64,000 nucleotides of DNA from Cloeon dipterum (Eukaryota; Arthropoda; Insecta; Ephemeroptera; Baetidae): positions 22,076,545-22,140,544 of the forward strand of contig NC_088790.1 of the NCBI RefSeq assembly GCF_949628265.1, written 5' to 3'. The notes under the pieces were generated by a model that was not told where the DNA came from, did no database searches, and was given only the letters and a program-made list of their open reading frames with translations. Positions 1 to 24,333 of this stretch are shown one piece after another (the first letter of the stretch is position 1; each line of letters begins with the position of its first letter). Made by a program: the position numbers and the translations under genes.

Positions 1-52
1 ATATAATCACCCCAAAATAAGAAATTTTTATATTTCACTCTACTCCTTGCAG

Positions 53-5732
<5,680 letters not shown>

Positions 5733-8329
5733 AAGGACGATGAACGCGTCAGGAGCAAAAGTGCGCCACCCACCCCGTCGACAAGCAGCGGCCGCCCTCG
5801 CAGCTCGTTTCGCTGTTGATTGCGATTTTTATTTTCTATGTGTACGTGAAAGTGTTTCAAGCCCACGCAATGGAAAATTTTGAGTGCACGGGGATTTTTC
5901 AAACTTTGCGGCGTATTCTTTTTTATATTGAGATGAAAGGATAAATTTTAGCTCCATCAGGTTCCTTTAATGATGCAGCCAAAATTAAAATAGCCACGAT
6001 AAAAACTGCATTCCTTTTTCTGAATTTTTTTCGAACGTGTGAATTTCGTATTAGTTTGGTAAGTTTCCGAGATGTCTGTACTAAGATGTTTCCCAAGAAT
6101 GAGACACCAAATCCTGTAATCTCAATCAAAATTGGTTTGAATTCTCGATTTGACTACGTATATTACTGTTTCTGTGTCTCCTTGGAAAAGAAAAACCAAA
6201 GAACATGTTGACTAATGTTGTAGAATTTAACTGAAAACTATTTATAACCCCGGTACGGAGAGCTTAAGCGCGTAACAAAGCACAACATGCAGTTTTGAAC
6301 AGAGGAAAATTCACGAATGTCTCTCTATTTTGACTCGGTACTTGTAAATGGAACAGATGAAGTGTATTTATGGAAGATAAATCAAACGTGAAATACTATG
6401 TTTCGTATAAGAACACAGTCGTTGAAGCTACGTAGGCGATTAAAATTTTAAAACAAGTTTCAAAGTCAAGCTAGTTTTGACGTGCACAAATTAAAATAAC
6501 AGCTAATTTCTCAGAGGAAGCGAAAATTTAAAGTAGGAACTGTCACCAACATAGTTGACGTATCAGCCTAATTTTATTTCACTCTTGAAGTAGTGATAGT
6601 TCTGGCCTCAATTTGGACCCGTGTTTCCTCAGTCAGTCTCACACGGATTTATTAGTTGATTTGCAAAAAAAAAAACACGAATTTAAAATGCTCAACTTCA
6701 ATAATCTGCGATTTCCTCCAGTCGAAGCTCAACGCGTACATACTTATCTGTTATATATCTGAACTTGATAGAAAAGGACTTTTAACACTTAACACACCGT
6801 GGACGCAAACATTTTTGGAAAAAGCAAGATGAGATTGAAAAGGTGTAAATACTTAATACTAATTATTGTATTCCTTTGAAAAGCTCAAACAGGAAATTAT
6901 CTCTTACGAACAACTCAGTAAATACCCCCGCGTAAAACTATACTGCTAATTATTAATTGTATATTATGAATGATTATCATAAGGTTTTATATGACGCGAC
7001 ATTGTTGGCAAACGTAAAAAGGTGCAGTTAGGGATTATTGTATACACGACCTAGGCTATAAGGCAGAACGGAAACTGTAAAAGCAGGTAAATCTCGTGTT
7101 GGCGAGAAGAGACCGAGGTTTGAACTTCCAAGCCGAGCATATATTATTGTACCAAAATGAAACAAATACACCCCGATGCATAGTACACGCAACTCTTGCT
7201 GTGATTCACCACCGCGCGGAGGCCGGAAATTTGGACGACCATGCGAGCAGCGGTTCCAGACGGACAGAAGCATCCAAAAATTTATTACAGTTTAATAAAA
7301 ATCTGTCACTCATTGTAAAACTTAAGTTTCATTCTCTGAGTTAAGGTCCTCATTCATAAACCTCAAAATTGGATTTAAAGACACAGAAGCAGGGCTTTAC
7401 AACAGGGCAGACCATTGATAAAAAGACTTCAGTCGTTTAATTGTAAATAAAGCGCCCCTTTCAATAGGACGTAAAAAATCGGATAAAAATGTTTCAAAAT
7501 TCTCCTGCGAAAATTTAGAATCATATGTCCTACACAAACAACCCAAAACTTAATAAAAACAAAAACTCCAGAAATCTTTAAAATTCTTGTTTTTTTCTGT
7601 CATATTTTTAATTAATCTATATTACGTTTAAATATTCAAATTTCTTTTAAAAAGTCAACCTTTGAAATTGAATATTTGGAATGATCCAAATGAGTCATTC
7701 GCATTCTTTAAGTGGAGTAAAAATTAAAGTTTTGGTCAACTATTGAACGAACCCTGCCATAGTGAGAAGCAGAGGAAAATTGTCACTTTTTGATGTGAGT
7801 AAAGTTAAAAAGATTTGTTTTGCGTTGCTGGCTAATTTATTCCATCCATAATAACAAATTACAGCTACAACAGCAATCAGTTAATGTTGAACACCTAAAT
7901 AAGAAATCACATGTATTCAAGTATATTTGTGAATGTGAAACAAGTGCAATCGTCAACAAATTTAAAAGCAATCGGCGGCACTCCATTCAATACTTGATCC
8001 TCTTCACCGAAAAAGGATGTAGCAATATATGATATTTTACACATTAGTTTCATAATTGATAGTCTTTGAGCACTCCGTCGTTGATAAATGTTTCAGTATT
8101 AAACGCGTAAAAAGCTAGACTACTTGTTTTTTAAGCACTACCATAGAGTACTACTGCCAAAAATAGAAAAACGTGTGGCCAAAATTGAAACCTCCGTCAC
8201 AGCTCACAGAGACTATATACTTTTCCTCGCATGTAAACAAAGTGCGATGTTCCCATAGATAAATTTTAAATTTAACCCAGGAATGATGAAACAAAAAAGA
8301 AAAACTATATTTGGGCACGTAGACATCAA
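5733..8329. other. convergent intergenic region and 3'UTRs of FAM135 (+) and ALT (-)
   Basis: The two flanking genes converge here. The stretch just after the FAM135 stop (5733-5900) is GC-richer and is probably 3'UTR; several AATAAA motifs follow, for example near 7291 and 7444, and none can be chosen with confidence. Short open frames on both strands near 7030-7340 and 7820-8030 have no recognisable domain or splice context. I see no RNA gene or mobile element. Confidence 0.5.
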
Positions 8330-14791
<6,462 letters not shown>

Positions 14792-14982
14792 TCTGCGCTC
14801 CGTATGTACCGTCCTAGAGCCCCTCCGGTCGTTGATTCGACGAGAATGTCGGCCGCCGACGACCTTAAAGTCCCGCTCGAAGCCTTCGCACGCGATTTTC
14901 GCCGCTCAGGGGCTGCAGGCTGCTGATAATCGGCCGAGGGTGTAATAAGTGGCGCAACTACCCAGCCAGAGGTCGAAGAAGA

Positions 14983-15020
14983 CACTGCAACGACATCTGT
15001 TGGCACCACTATTATATATC
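14983..15020 (-). promoter_or_regulatory. candidate TATA + initiator core promoter of the ALT gene
   Basis: On the minus strand GATATATAAT (15011-15020) is followed about 31 bases downstream by TTGCAGTG (14983-14990), a spacing usual for TATA to initiator. It lies about 190 bp upstream of the ATG at 14789-14791, so the 5'UTR would be short. No transcript evidence is available, so this is inference from motif spacing. Confidence 0.45.
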
Positions 15021-15814
15021 GTACCGAACTGCGCGGTCATCAATGCTGCGTATGTATCTTACAGGGGGTAGGGGACATGTTAAAATTACACTTTTCGCCC
15101 CCCATATTTTTGTATGGGATTCCCATAAGAACTGGTGAGATGTGTAACCCGGCGGAAACTGTAACTTTTCCATAATTATCACCACTGTCACATTAATCAG
15201 CGCTAATTAGGATTAAATATTAATTTCGAACGCATTTTAAGTATTGGGAGTATTGGCAATAAGAAGCCAACATATACAAGAAGTTTTTTCTTTTCTAAAT
15301 AGGGACATAGTTGCCCTGCTGATCTGCAACAGATAATTTCTGAATCTAAAAAGCATAACATATTTAACCCAAGAAGTAAAATAAAATAAAATTTAAATTA
15401 GAAAGTCCTTGTTCAAACATTAAGTTAATTAGACCGGCCGGCCCCTTCATTTCCATAATTATACTTTAAATGTTTAACTAATAGTCGCGTTCAAGAGAGT
15501 AACAATTAAATTATTTATTCATTAATATGTAGTTGATCTATTTTTCTTTTCTCAAATCGTTTTCCAAACAAATTATGGTTTAAATTGCATTCACGTATTT
15601 TGAATCAAAATTTTGGAAGATAATTAAAAGTAAAAACGAGAAGAACCGTATTGATATTATACGCTTATACTCATCCTACATAAGAGTAATTTTTCCATGT
15701 GATTTTACATTGTCCTCAAGAGATTTCTTTCAATCATTATTCATTTAAATAAGAGGAGTATTTTTGAAAATATATTATTTACTGTTTTCAAAGCTTTGTA
15801 TATGTTTTATTAAT
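15021..15814. other. intergenic region between ALT (-) and the sterol reductase gene (-)
   Basis: About 800 bp, AT-rich, with no supported gene. It contains the upstream region of ALT and the 3' flank of the sterol reductase gene. Confidence 0.5.
15806..15811 (-). terminator. poly(A) signal of the sterol reductase gene
   Basis: AATAAA on the minus strand begins 4 nt after the TAA stop codon at 15815-15817. If used, the 3'UTR would be only about 20-30 nt. A more distal signal cannot be excluded. Confidence 0.45.
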
Positions 15815-18800
15815 TTAATATATGTATGGTAACATTCTATTTGGCACAGTTTTAGTATATTTGTCCCACGTTTTTCCGTATTTTGCCTGGCACTTGTCCT
15901 CGTCCCTGTAAACTCTGTGCACTAGAAGGCCAGCCAGGAAGAAAAAGTAGAACATGGAAGGAATGGGCCCGTGGCCGCTGGCCGCCGGAATGGTCCAGCA
16001 AAGGGTGCACAGCAGCTCGAACGTGTAGTTTCCGTGTCTCGCGATGCCCCAGCATCCCGACGTGAGCAAGGCACTCTCTCGAGCTGCTCCTGTCGCGTCT
16101 GTGTATGGGGCCGGGATGTAAGTGGCAGGCCGACCCCAAAGCTTCACCGCCTTTCCACCCTTGCCCGCTTTTCGTTCTTTGGAGTTCCACCACGCCGAAA
16201 ATACCTTAATGAAGAATAGTTTTGAAAATTACATTTTTAAATATTCCCCGCGTTGCATAATTTTGATATGTTATAATACTTATGAAAAAAAATAATCATT
16301 CTTGCATAGTTAGAAAACAATTTACAAAATGTTAAAACCAAATTGTATTAAATCCCTAAATGTATCTTAACGGTTATTTAAATAATTCTGAAATTTACAA
16401 ATTCGTGATCTATTTGTAAATTCCTGTAATTTTTCATATTTATATAAATTATTCTGAGCAACAATAATAGTCTTTTTGGCCAAAAAATCAAATTTAAATT
16501 ACTATATTTGTATGTGAAAAATCAAAATAATTAATTGTGCACAGTAATTGTTGATCTAATCTCGTGTCATAATATTTTAATTTTAAGAAGGATTTTCGAA
16601 TATTATGATAGCTTCCTAAATTAACTTTTGTCGATTTGTTTTTAAACCATTAATTTGTTTTTCAATACCTGTTTTTCATAATCTATCCTGTAATTGATGA
16701 GTACGCAGCCGATGCCAAGCAGGAGCGTGATTGCGGCGGTAAACGGGCTCATTGTTGAAGGGAAAGTGACTTGATGGTACGAGTGGAAGGTGTACAAAAT
16801 CGGCACCCACACGAGGCAGCCCCAGCAGAGATAGTAGCCGGCGCGGTCGTACGTGATGTCCAATGTGTTGAAATAGCCCGTTTCCCAGTGAAAGAATTTT
16901 GACAGATAAATCGTTTGTAAAATCGCCGAGACTGAAGCTCCCGCGACTCCGCTGCCGTTTTCCCACTGAACTGACCAAAAGGCCAGCACCAGAATCTGTG
17001 CACATCAGATTTGCAGATATTTAAATTAAAATTTCGATTCAGTTTCTTAAATTTACCTGCCAAAGCATGAGACCAATCCTGCAATTTGTAAGCTGCTTCA
17101 CGTCGCAGCCAAAGAGTCGTGGGTGCAATTCGCATCCGCGGTAGAAATCGTAGAGGAGAGGATTCTTTGACTTCTTTTTTCTCCTGCCATCCAATAGGAG
17201 CCAAGCGCAAAGCAACAGGGCAACGTTATTAAAGCAGCCAAGAATCTCCGGCATGCTTTCATATATTTGGCGTGATAAGCTGGGATACAGATTCTGCGGA
17301 AAAACACTTTTGTTAATTTTTTTAATGGCTCGCCTCTTTTGAGATGGGTGACACCCTGACAATTTGCGAAAAATTCGCGTTCTATTAACGTGGGCGCCAC
17401 GGGCTCCGTTGGAGGAAGCCCATTCCAGAGAAGGACTACCCGCGTAGAAAAATTTAGTCCAGGATTGTTCTAGGAATATACCTCTTTGGTCGAGGATCAA
17501 TCCTCAGGAACAATTATGGGCTGATATTGGTGACGCTTTTTCGTGTTTTTAGATTAATCCGAGGATTATCCCAAAAAAATAATCCTAGAATGTCCCAGGG
17601 ATGTTCTTAGGGGGATGTCAGAAAACTCTTGCGTTCCTCCTAAGAATATTCCTGGAACATTCTTCGGTCTTTCTTAGGAACTTCCTCAAATTAATCCAGG
17701 ATCAATTTCAAACGTGAAAAAAATTAGTCCTTGGCTCTTTATTTTAATAAAATTTAATTTATTATTTTCTTAAATTTTAATTGGGATTTACACAATAATT
17801 AAACATATATATTTATTCCAAGAATAATTATTTTATTTTTAATTTCACATACAGGCAGTAGAGCATAACAATTATGGTTTCACAATGACAGAGTGCATAT
17901 ACATCCATACATTTTGGGCACTACACAAATATCAGTATTTAAGATTAAACACAAATCAAAATACTGCTTTTGACAAATTAATCATACAGTTCATGTCAAT
18001 AAGAACAAGAATGAAGGACAGGCTGTGCAACAAAATGATTTGGTTCAGGAAAAGGAAGCATGACAAGAACAGATCCAGAAATGCCACCGCGATTTACATA
18101 GAAAAATTACACATTTTTCATCACCGACTTACAGTTTCCGCCACCCAAACTTATTTATGGGGTTCTAGTTAATAACTTAAGGACTTGCGAGAATCCCATA
18201 TCAAAATATTGGTGGCGAAAACTGCGTAAGTAGCAGCAAAAAGTTAAATTTTACCATAAAACCGTTGGATTTGAAAGTTGCGCGATCTTTTCTAATTTCT
18301 TTGGACGCTAATCTATAAAATGAGACTTACCCTCCTGTTAACCGCAAGATCCAGGCCATCCGTCCGAGTCCGCGGGACGTCCGTGATGTCCCATACTGGC
18401 GGCGTCCGGCGTCCTGCGTCCGTTAATAACTTTAACTTTGAACATCGGTTGACCGTTGACGCGTTAGACAAAGAGAGCGAAGCAGGATTTTGTAAGTCTC
18501 TTGCTGCTGCTGCTCGCCAGTCCTGCTGCCACCGCCCGTCGCCCCTCCCCCGCTCCACAACAGTGGCAGGCAGCAGCAGCAGGCATTCCATGCAAGTGCG
18601 TGCATGCATGTGCAGCCGCCGCTACCACGCGCACACTAAAATCGCCCTTTTAACCCTTTTTTGTCCTTCTGACCTTTATTTTCAAATTTGCCCGTTTGTC
18701 GGTAGCATTAATTTAAGACTCTTTGTGTTAAGAAATTAATTTATTCAATCGAATTTATGATTTTTACCCTTTTTAATCTGGGCAGATTCTTTGAAAAATA

Positions 18801-20790
18801 AAGGCATCATAATTTTTTGTTAAGATAATGAAAAATTTGTTAGGTTTTAATATAAAAATTTAATCCATCGCATTAATTAAAAAAATATTTGCGAGAAAAA
18901 TTTTTTGTGATAACGATTTCAAAATATTTAACAGTATGGCAGTTAATTTTCTTGATTGAATTATGTTTCATATTTAATTTTGTGTTTTTAATTGTAAGAA
19001 AAATATCTAAGTTCTTCTCTTTTAGGGTTTTTTTAAAGAATATTCTAGGAACATTCAAAAAATATTTTGAATTAATCTCAGAATGATCCATGGAATAATC
19101 TGGGGCTATTCTATTTAACTTTATTCAAATTTCCCCTTTGGGATTATTCTAGGGATATTCTTGTAAATTAATCTCTAGATTGACTTTAGAACATTTTAAG
19201 GTTAATCAGGATTCATTCCAGGAACATTCCAGAAATTAATTTTTTGGATTAATCTTAGATAGATCCAAAGAATAATCAGAGGATATTTCCTGTAGATTGA
19301 TCTCTAGATTGATCTTAAACTATCTTAGGTTAATCTTGATTAATCCAGGATTAATCCTGGAACATTTTTTTGGATTAATTTTTTCAGATAAATTTAGATT
19401 AATCTAGGATTAATCAGGATATTCCTGGGTTATATTTTTTTATGCGGGTAGCTCATGTTTTACTACTGCCCCGCCGGACCAGGGTCTTTTATTGAAACGC
19501 TAGAAATTCGTCCCGGTACTTCACGCAAATTGGAAAGGTGAAAACCAGCAAGCAGCGAGTCGGGAAGCTTTCGCAATCCTCCAAAATCCGATATTGTCAT
19601 TGCATTAATGCAAGAAAATCAAACGTAGATGATGCAAATCAGCCCGCACTCGACCTCAAACATCGCTCAAATCCTCACACAGCAATTGCGAGCAAAGCAA
19701 ACAATGTGAGTCAACATTTTGAGAAAATTTAAGTATAAAGGTTCAAAAAAAGAGAACCAGTGTTATTTTATTCACTATACATACTAAAGGGCACAGACCA
19801 TCTTGGTTTGACCCAAAAATTTTGCGGTATTCAAGTTTGATGTAAATTTATGATAATAAAGATTCCAACATTATATTTTTATCTGAATGTTGTACCGAGC
19901 AGGCAACACTAAAAATGTGCACCCATTTGCATTACGATAGCACGAAGTTTCTTTTATACTCTTGAACTTGATGACCTTTGCGCCTCGTCTTTGTATAAAT
20001 AACATCACACGACTATATAATAATTTTTTGTTATGAGCGTACCATATACAGACAACCTATCAGCGCGATATGTTCGTTTAACGAGCATTTCCGGACACCA
20101 CAATTTAAATAAAAGCGATTAATTCATTAGATAACAATTATTAATAGAGACGTTAGACTGCGCATGCAGGTGTTTGTGGCTGATAAAATTCCATTAAACT
20201 TGTTGTCTCGCCGCACGTGGTTCACGTGTGATAACTTAAAAAGAAATCTTTGTCACCTCATTAAAAAAGATTCAGATTTGCACACACGTGTCCTTGCGTT
20301 ATTAATATCCCTTATCATATTATGTGGTTATACGAGATGCGTGAGACAGATCTGATTTTTTAATAAGAACAGTTTTTACCTGAGCGATCATAAAGGTCAC
20401 ACTGGTCACGGCATAGTACAGGAAACCGTTTGCTTTGTACGGCGGTCGGTAACCTTCAGGAGTAGGAGGACCTACAAATATCTTCCCAGGCACCCAGAGC
20501 CACACCACGGCCCAGAGAATTGAAAACGCGACCTGAGAACGAAACAAAATTAGGAAAAAAATTAATTAAAAGAAATTTCAACTCACGAATATCCACGCGA
20601 AGTCGTTTCCTAAAATACGGTGGCACTGGCCAAAGTCCAAAGGGCAGGGCGTGCGACCCTGACCAAGGGCCGCTAGAATTTGAACGGCCGCGGTGAAGAG
20701 CAGCAAAAATACGGGAGGCACTAACTGGTAACGCACGACATTATACAGCGGACTGGCGTCGAGAGCGCCTTTGTGTTGCTGCCGAGCCAT
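15815..20790 (-). CDS. 7-dehydrocholesterol reductase-like sterol reductase (ERG4/ERG24 family)
   Basis: Exons on the minus strand: 20587-20790, 20380-20532, 17057-17293, 16669-16995, 15815-16204; 1311 nt, 436 residues, phases consistent. Multi-pass membrane protein, expected in the ER. It resembles DHCR7 more than LBR or TM7SF2: GPPTPEGYRPPYKANG near the N-terminus, LLYDFYRGCELHPRL (about residues 165-179), FHWETGYFNTLDITYDRAGY, LLTSGCWGIARHGNY (about 353-367), and the ending RDEDKCQAKYGKTWDKYTKT with VPNRMLPYIY, the usual C-terminus of DHCR7. Odd points: positions that I recall as N-P-R, R-P-G, W-G-D and NYxGD in vertebrate DHCR7 read H-P-R, R-I-G, W-G-C and NYTFE here, so activity or substrate may differ. 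Insects are regarded as sterol auxotrophs, so a retained family member is notable. Family assignment is firm; the exact reaction is not. Confidence 0.9.
17436..19451. mobile_element. 2.0 kb inverted-repeat element (non-autonomous DNA transposon or foldback) in intron 2 of the sterol reductase gene
   Basis: The left end CTACCCGCGTAGAAAAATTT and the inverted right end CTACCCGCATAAAAAAATAT match at 17 of 20 bases. If the ends are cut at CCCGC, a TA dinucleotide flanks both sides, as in Tc1/mariner insertions; no longer target-site duplication is seen. Both flanks inside (17451-17710 and 19020-19440) are packed with short direct and inverted copies of TTAATCCAGGATTAATC-like and CCAGGAACATTCC-like motifs. 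The centre (about 17720-19000) is AT-rich apart from a GC-rich patch at 18330-18620; frames there are not recognisable as a transposase. The end similarity is clear; the class is uncertain. Confidence 0.6.
20214..20290. promoter_or_regulatory. cluster of three CACGTG E-boxes
   Basis: CACGTG occurs at 20214-20219, 20223-20228 and 20285-20290, within 77 bp inside intron 2 of the sterol reductase gene and just downstream of its exon 2. Such clusters can bind bHLH factors (Myc/Max, Clock/Cycle, MITF/TFEB type). Binding is not shown by the sequence alone. Confidence 0.35.
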
Positions 20791-21487
20791 GTCCGGGCTG
20801 GGAATGAATATTTTTTCCTACCCGCAGCCTCGCAGTAGGCAGTAATCTAATCTAACTGTGTGTCTCTTTGCAGCGGACGCGGTGTTTTACGAGAAACTAT
20901 TACAGCGCAAAGACACATTTTCTATGTGCTGTGCGTATACTTGACCGTGGGCGCGCGCGCTCGTCAATGTAACGGTCCACAAGCGACAATAACTATTAGA
21001 TCTAAAGGGGAGAGGAGAGGAAGGAGCCGTTGAGTTATTTCAAATGATTTAAAAATAGTACACTGCGTGTAAAACGAATGTTTTCTTATTTGTCAGTTCT
21101 TTCTAAATCTTTGAATCCACAGGTTGTAGATGTAGTTATAGCTTTTTTTCTATCCAGGACTTTGTGTTTAGTTGCCAAGGTCTTTGTTCAACATAACTGT
21201 AAGTGTCAAGTCTTGATCTGCCCTTTTTTGGGAGATAAGGTTCATCAATAAAACAGAGTCAATTTTAACACCATTGATAGAAATTTATTTTAACTCTTGG
21301 AGGAATCCTTTTTTAACAAAAATATTTCCATTTGATTTAACAGTAAATATAAGATCTGTTTTTGAGGTACATAATATAATTATTTTCTTAAAGGCACAGA
21401 TTTAAATCACCTAATTAAGGCTTTCAGCAAGATCCAAGTCATGGCGTAGCATGTGAGCAACTCCTCATGGCACAAAAATAATTGAAA
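20791..21487. other. intergenic region between the sterol reductase (-) and BCKDHB (-) genes
   Basis: About 700 bp. It holds the upstream region of the sterol reductase gene (a GC-rich patch at 20930-21030 with a CG run) and the 3'UTR of BCKDHB. No other gene is seen. Confidence 0.5.
21284..21289 (-). terminator. candidate poly(A) signal of BCKDHB
   Basis: AATAAA on the minus strand about 200 nt past the stop codon of BCKDHB. Confidence 0.35.
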
Positions 21488-23131
21488 CTAGAAATTGACA
21501 ATCTTTTTCACTGCCTCGAGACAGCGCCATTTCGTTGGCAGGTAAAACGGCTCGAAGATGTGCGGGAAGGGCGTGTCAAACCCGGTGACTCTAGTGACTG
21601 GAGCTTCCAAATTCAAAAAACACTCTTGCTGAATGGTGGCGGCCAGTTCTGCCCCAAAGCCGCAGGTGAGGGGCGCTTCATGGGCGACAATAACGCGTCC
21701 GGTCTTCTTCACTGATTGGCAGACGGTATCCTTGTCCCAAGGGAGGATGGTTTGCAGGTCGATGACCTCGCAACTCACTTTTAGCTGCTCTTTGGCCATT
21801 TTAGCAACTTCAAGCAAAACATGCACCTGCAACAAACAATTCAGTCAAATAAATGAATGGCTAAATAAATTTTTGAGTAGAATGACATAGTAGAAAATTG
21901 TCACATCTGAGTTTCTTTTGTTGGTAGTTTTTTGTACCAACATTTTTATCCTCTACGTTAAGAATTTTGCACCTGAATCACAAGAGTTATTTGCTTTTTC
22001 CTACATGATAACAAAAATAGCGAGATTTGAAATGAATAATTATACTGAAGGTTCTGTGGTTAACAGTCATTTCAAATCTCTCATTTATTGGTTTACTAAT
22101 TTTTCAAAAATTAAATATATTATGAAATAATAAACAAATGAAAATTAATTAATTCAATCAATTACGTTGAAAGGAAATAATTAATTCTAATGAAAAAAAT
22201 CTCACGCACCGCGCGTTTTTATACCTTTGGGCATTTTTAAGCCCTGATTTGGTCATCATAGATTACAAAATCGCAATTTGATGTACCTGTGTGCCCCATC
22301 CAACCAGGGTGACTTGGTTTCCTGGGGTGAGCACCTGTGCTTTGCCCAACGGAATAAAATATTCCGTTTTGGGCACCATTTCTTCGGCTGTGCGGTACAA
22401 AACTTTAGGCTCTAAGAAGATGCACGGGTCTGGGTCTCTGATGCACGAGAGCAGCAGGCCTTTGGCAGCAATGGGGCCTCTCGGAACCACAACTTTTAGC
22501 CCTGGGGTGTGAGCAAAATAGGCTTCAGGACTCTGCGAGTGGTAGACAGCTCCGTGCCCCACTGCACTGCAAGGAGACCTAAAAGTGGGAAAAATCCAAA
22601 TAAAAATATTAGCAACGATATCAAAAATAAAAAAATTATAATTTCATCCAACCTAATTGTCAGCTTCCCGCAATCAAAGAGTCCTCCACTTCGGTAACGG
22701 TACTTGGCCGCCTCGTTGACAATCTGGTCGAAAGCCGGGAACATGTAATCTGCAAACTGCATTTCGGCGATGGCTGTGGCGCCTGCAGCTGCGGCTCCAA
22801 TGCCGAATCCAGCGATGCCCTGTTCGCAGAGGGGCGTGTTGAACACTCTGTCAGCACCGAATTTGTCCTTCAAGCCAAGCGTGCAGCGAAACACGCCGCC
22901 GAAGGCCACGTCTTCGCCGAAAATTATGGCCGAGTCGTCCTTCTCGAGAGCAGAGTGTATCGCGCTGTTTATCGCCATGAACATGTTTTGCTTGATTGTC
23001 TCTCCGGACACAGGTGGTTTAGCCGTGTCCGGCTGGTAGACGAAGTGAATCGCCCTGGCCGAGACCGCATGCCGTGCAAACTGAGGTCGGGAAAGAAGAA
23101 AATAAAACTTTCTCGTAATTGCTCTTGCCAT
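21488..23131 (-). CDS. BCKDHB: 2-oxoisovalerate dehydrogenase subunit beta (branched-chain E1-beta), mitochondrial
   Basis: Beta subunit of the E1 component of the branched-chain 2-oxoacid dehydrogenase complex, which decarboxylates the oxoacids of Val, Leu and Ile using thiamine diphosphate. Three exons on the minus strand: 22653-23131, 22287-22578, 21488-21826; 1110 nt, 369 residues, phase kept. The chosen start (ATG at 23129-23131) gives [20 protein letters not shown], a basic presequence. The frame stays open slightly upstream, but without a better ATG. Family blocks: [76 protein letters not shown], then in the C-terminal transketolase-like domain [39 protein letters not shown] and [19 protein letters not shown]. 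Assignment is firm. Confidence 0.96.
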
Positions 23132-24333
23132 TATTTTCCTGAGCAGTGTGTCGAAGAACTTCGTATAGCCAATCAAAAACTAGCAATGTTGCCAACAAAA
23201 ATTGGTCTTGAGAAAGCCGCGAAAACCTGGATGAGATTGCGGGACCAAAAATTAGCAAGAATTTTTTTGTTATTAATATAGGACTTATATGAATTTTAGT
23301 GACATAACTATTTTTAATTATTTTTTAGCCAAAGCTAGGACATGTTAATTACAGTTTTAATGGATTCAAATTACATGATTCGTGCTATTGATGCTCCAGC
23401 AACGATTAAATTGGAAGCTAGGAAAAATTGTCAATCGTCTTAATGTCACAGCTTAGAGCTCCTTAATTTTATACGCTTAAATCTTACAAATATGTGGTAC
23501 ATTTGTATTAAGAGAGTTGAAAAGGATCTTCATAAAACATTTATAATGAATTATTCGAATATATCTCTCATTAAAACAGTGTTGAGGCGACACTCTAATA
23601 TTAAATAGTATGATAATTCTTCCTGTTAATTTCATTACGAATAATATAAATTCAACACTACCACGCCAAAATAATATACCTTTGTAGTGCGCTCGCCACC
23701 TGATGACGTTCATACCTTTTGCCTGTGCGCCCAGAGCCCATGCGCACGCAAGGAGTTTTAAGTAGTGAATGCGATGACATACGTTTATTCGCAAATAAAC
23801 TACCAATCGCCCAGCATCCAGGCATAGCGCTCGCAAGGCATAAGGCAAGAGATGTTTAGGGTGCGTCGGTCTTGCACAATTTTTCGCTGATATTGCCCAA
23901 GTGTGAAATATTGCAGGTGTGTTATATTTTTATTGTCTCGTAAATTGATCGAAAACCGCGACTGGTTAATTTTTGTAAAGCGGACGTATGGATTTTACTT
24001 GGAGATAATGATTTCAAATGCTTTTATTTTTATATAGCCTTGATTTTTAATAGATAAAGATATATTTATAATTATTTATCGTAAATTATCTGATTAGACC
24101 AATGAATGCTACAGTACAGTCACTCTTCCTTGAATTGAATTTCATTTAATTCATTCGCAGTAGTTCCATATAATAAAAATTCCTCAAAATGACATCATCG
24201 CCCAAATAATATAGTCTGCGAAGGCGGTCTGCACAGTATATCTCCACAGGATTTGGAGTCTTTTTATAAACATTGACATCCGCTTTTGCAGTTCTGCGCG
24301 GATGGGAGTCTGTGACCGTCGATTGTGTGCCAA
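23132..24333. other. divergent intergenic region between BCKDHB (-) and the Methuselah-like gene (+)
   Basis: A 1.2 kb head-to-head spacer that must contain both promoters. AT-rich, with no clear TATA/initiator pair recognised. Small frames (23477-23848 minus, 24146-24373 minus) have no recognisable similarity. Confidence 0.5.

Noticed and set aside
17885-18172. 95-codon plus-strand frame inside the intronic inverted-repeat element, considered as a transposase fragment
   Set aside because: No catalytic motif or helix-turn-helix could be recognised, and the frame is AT-rich and short.
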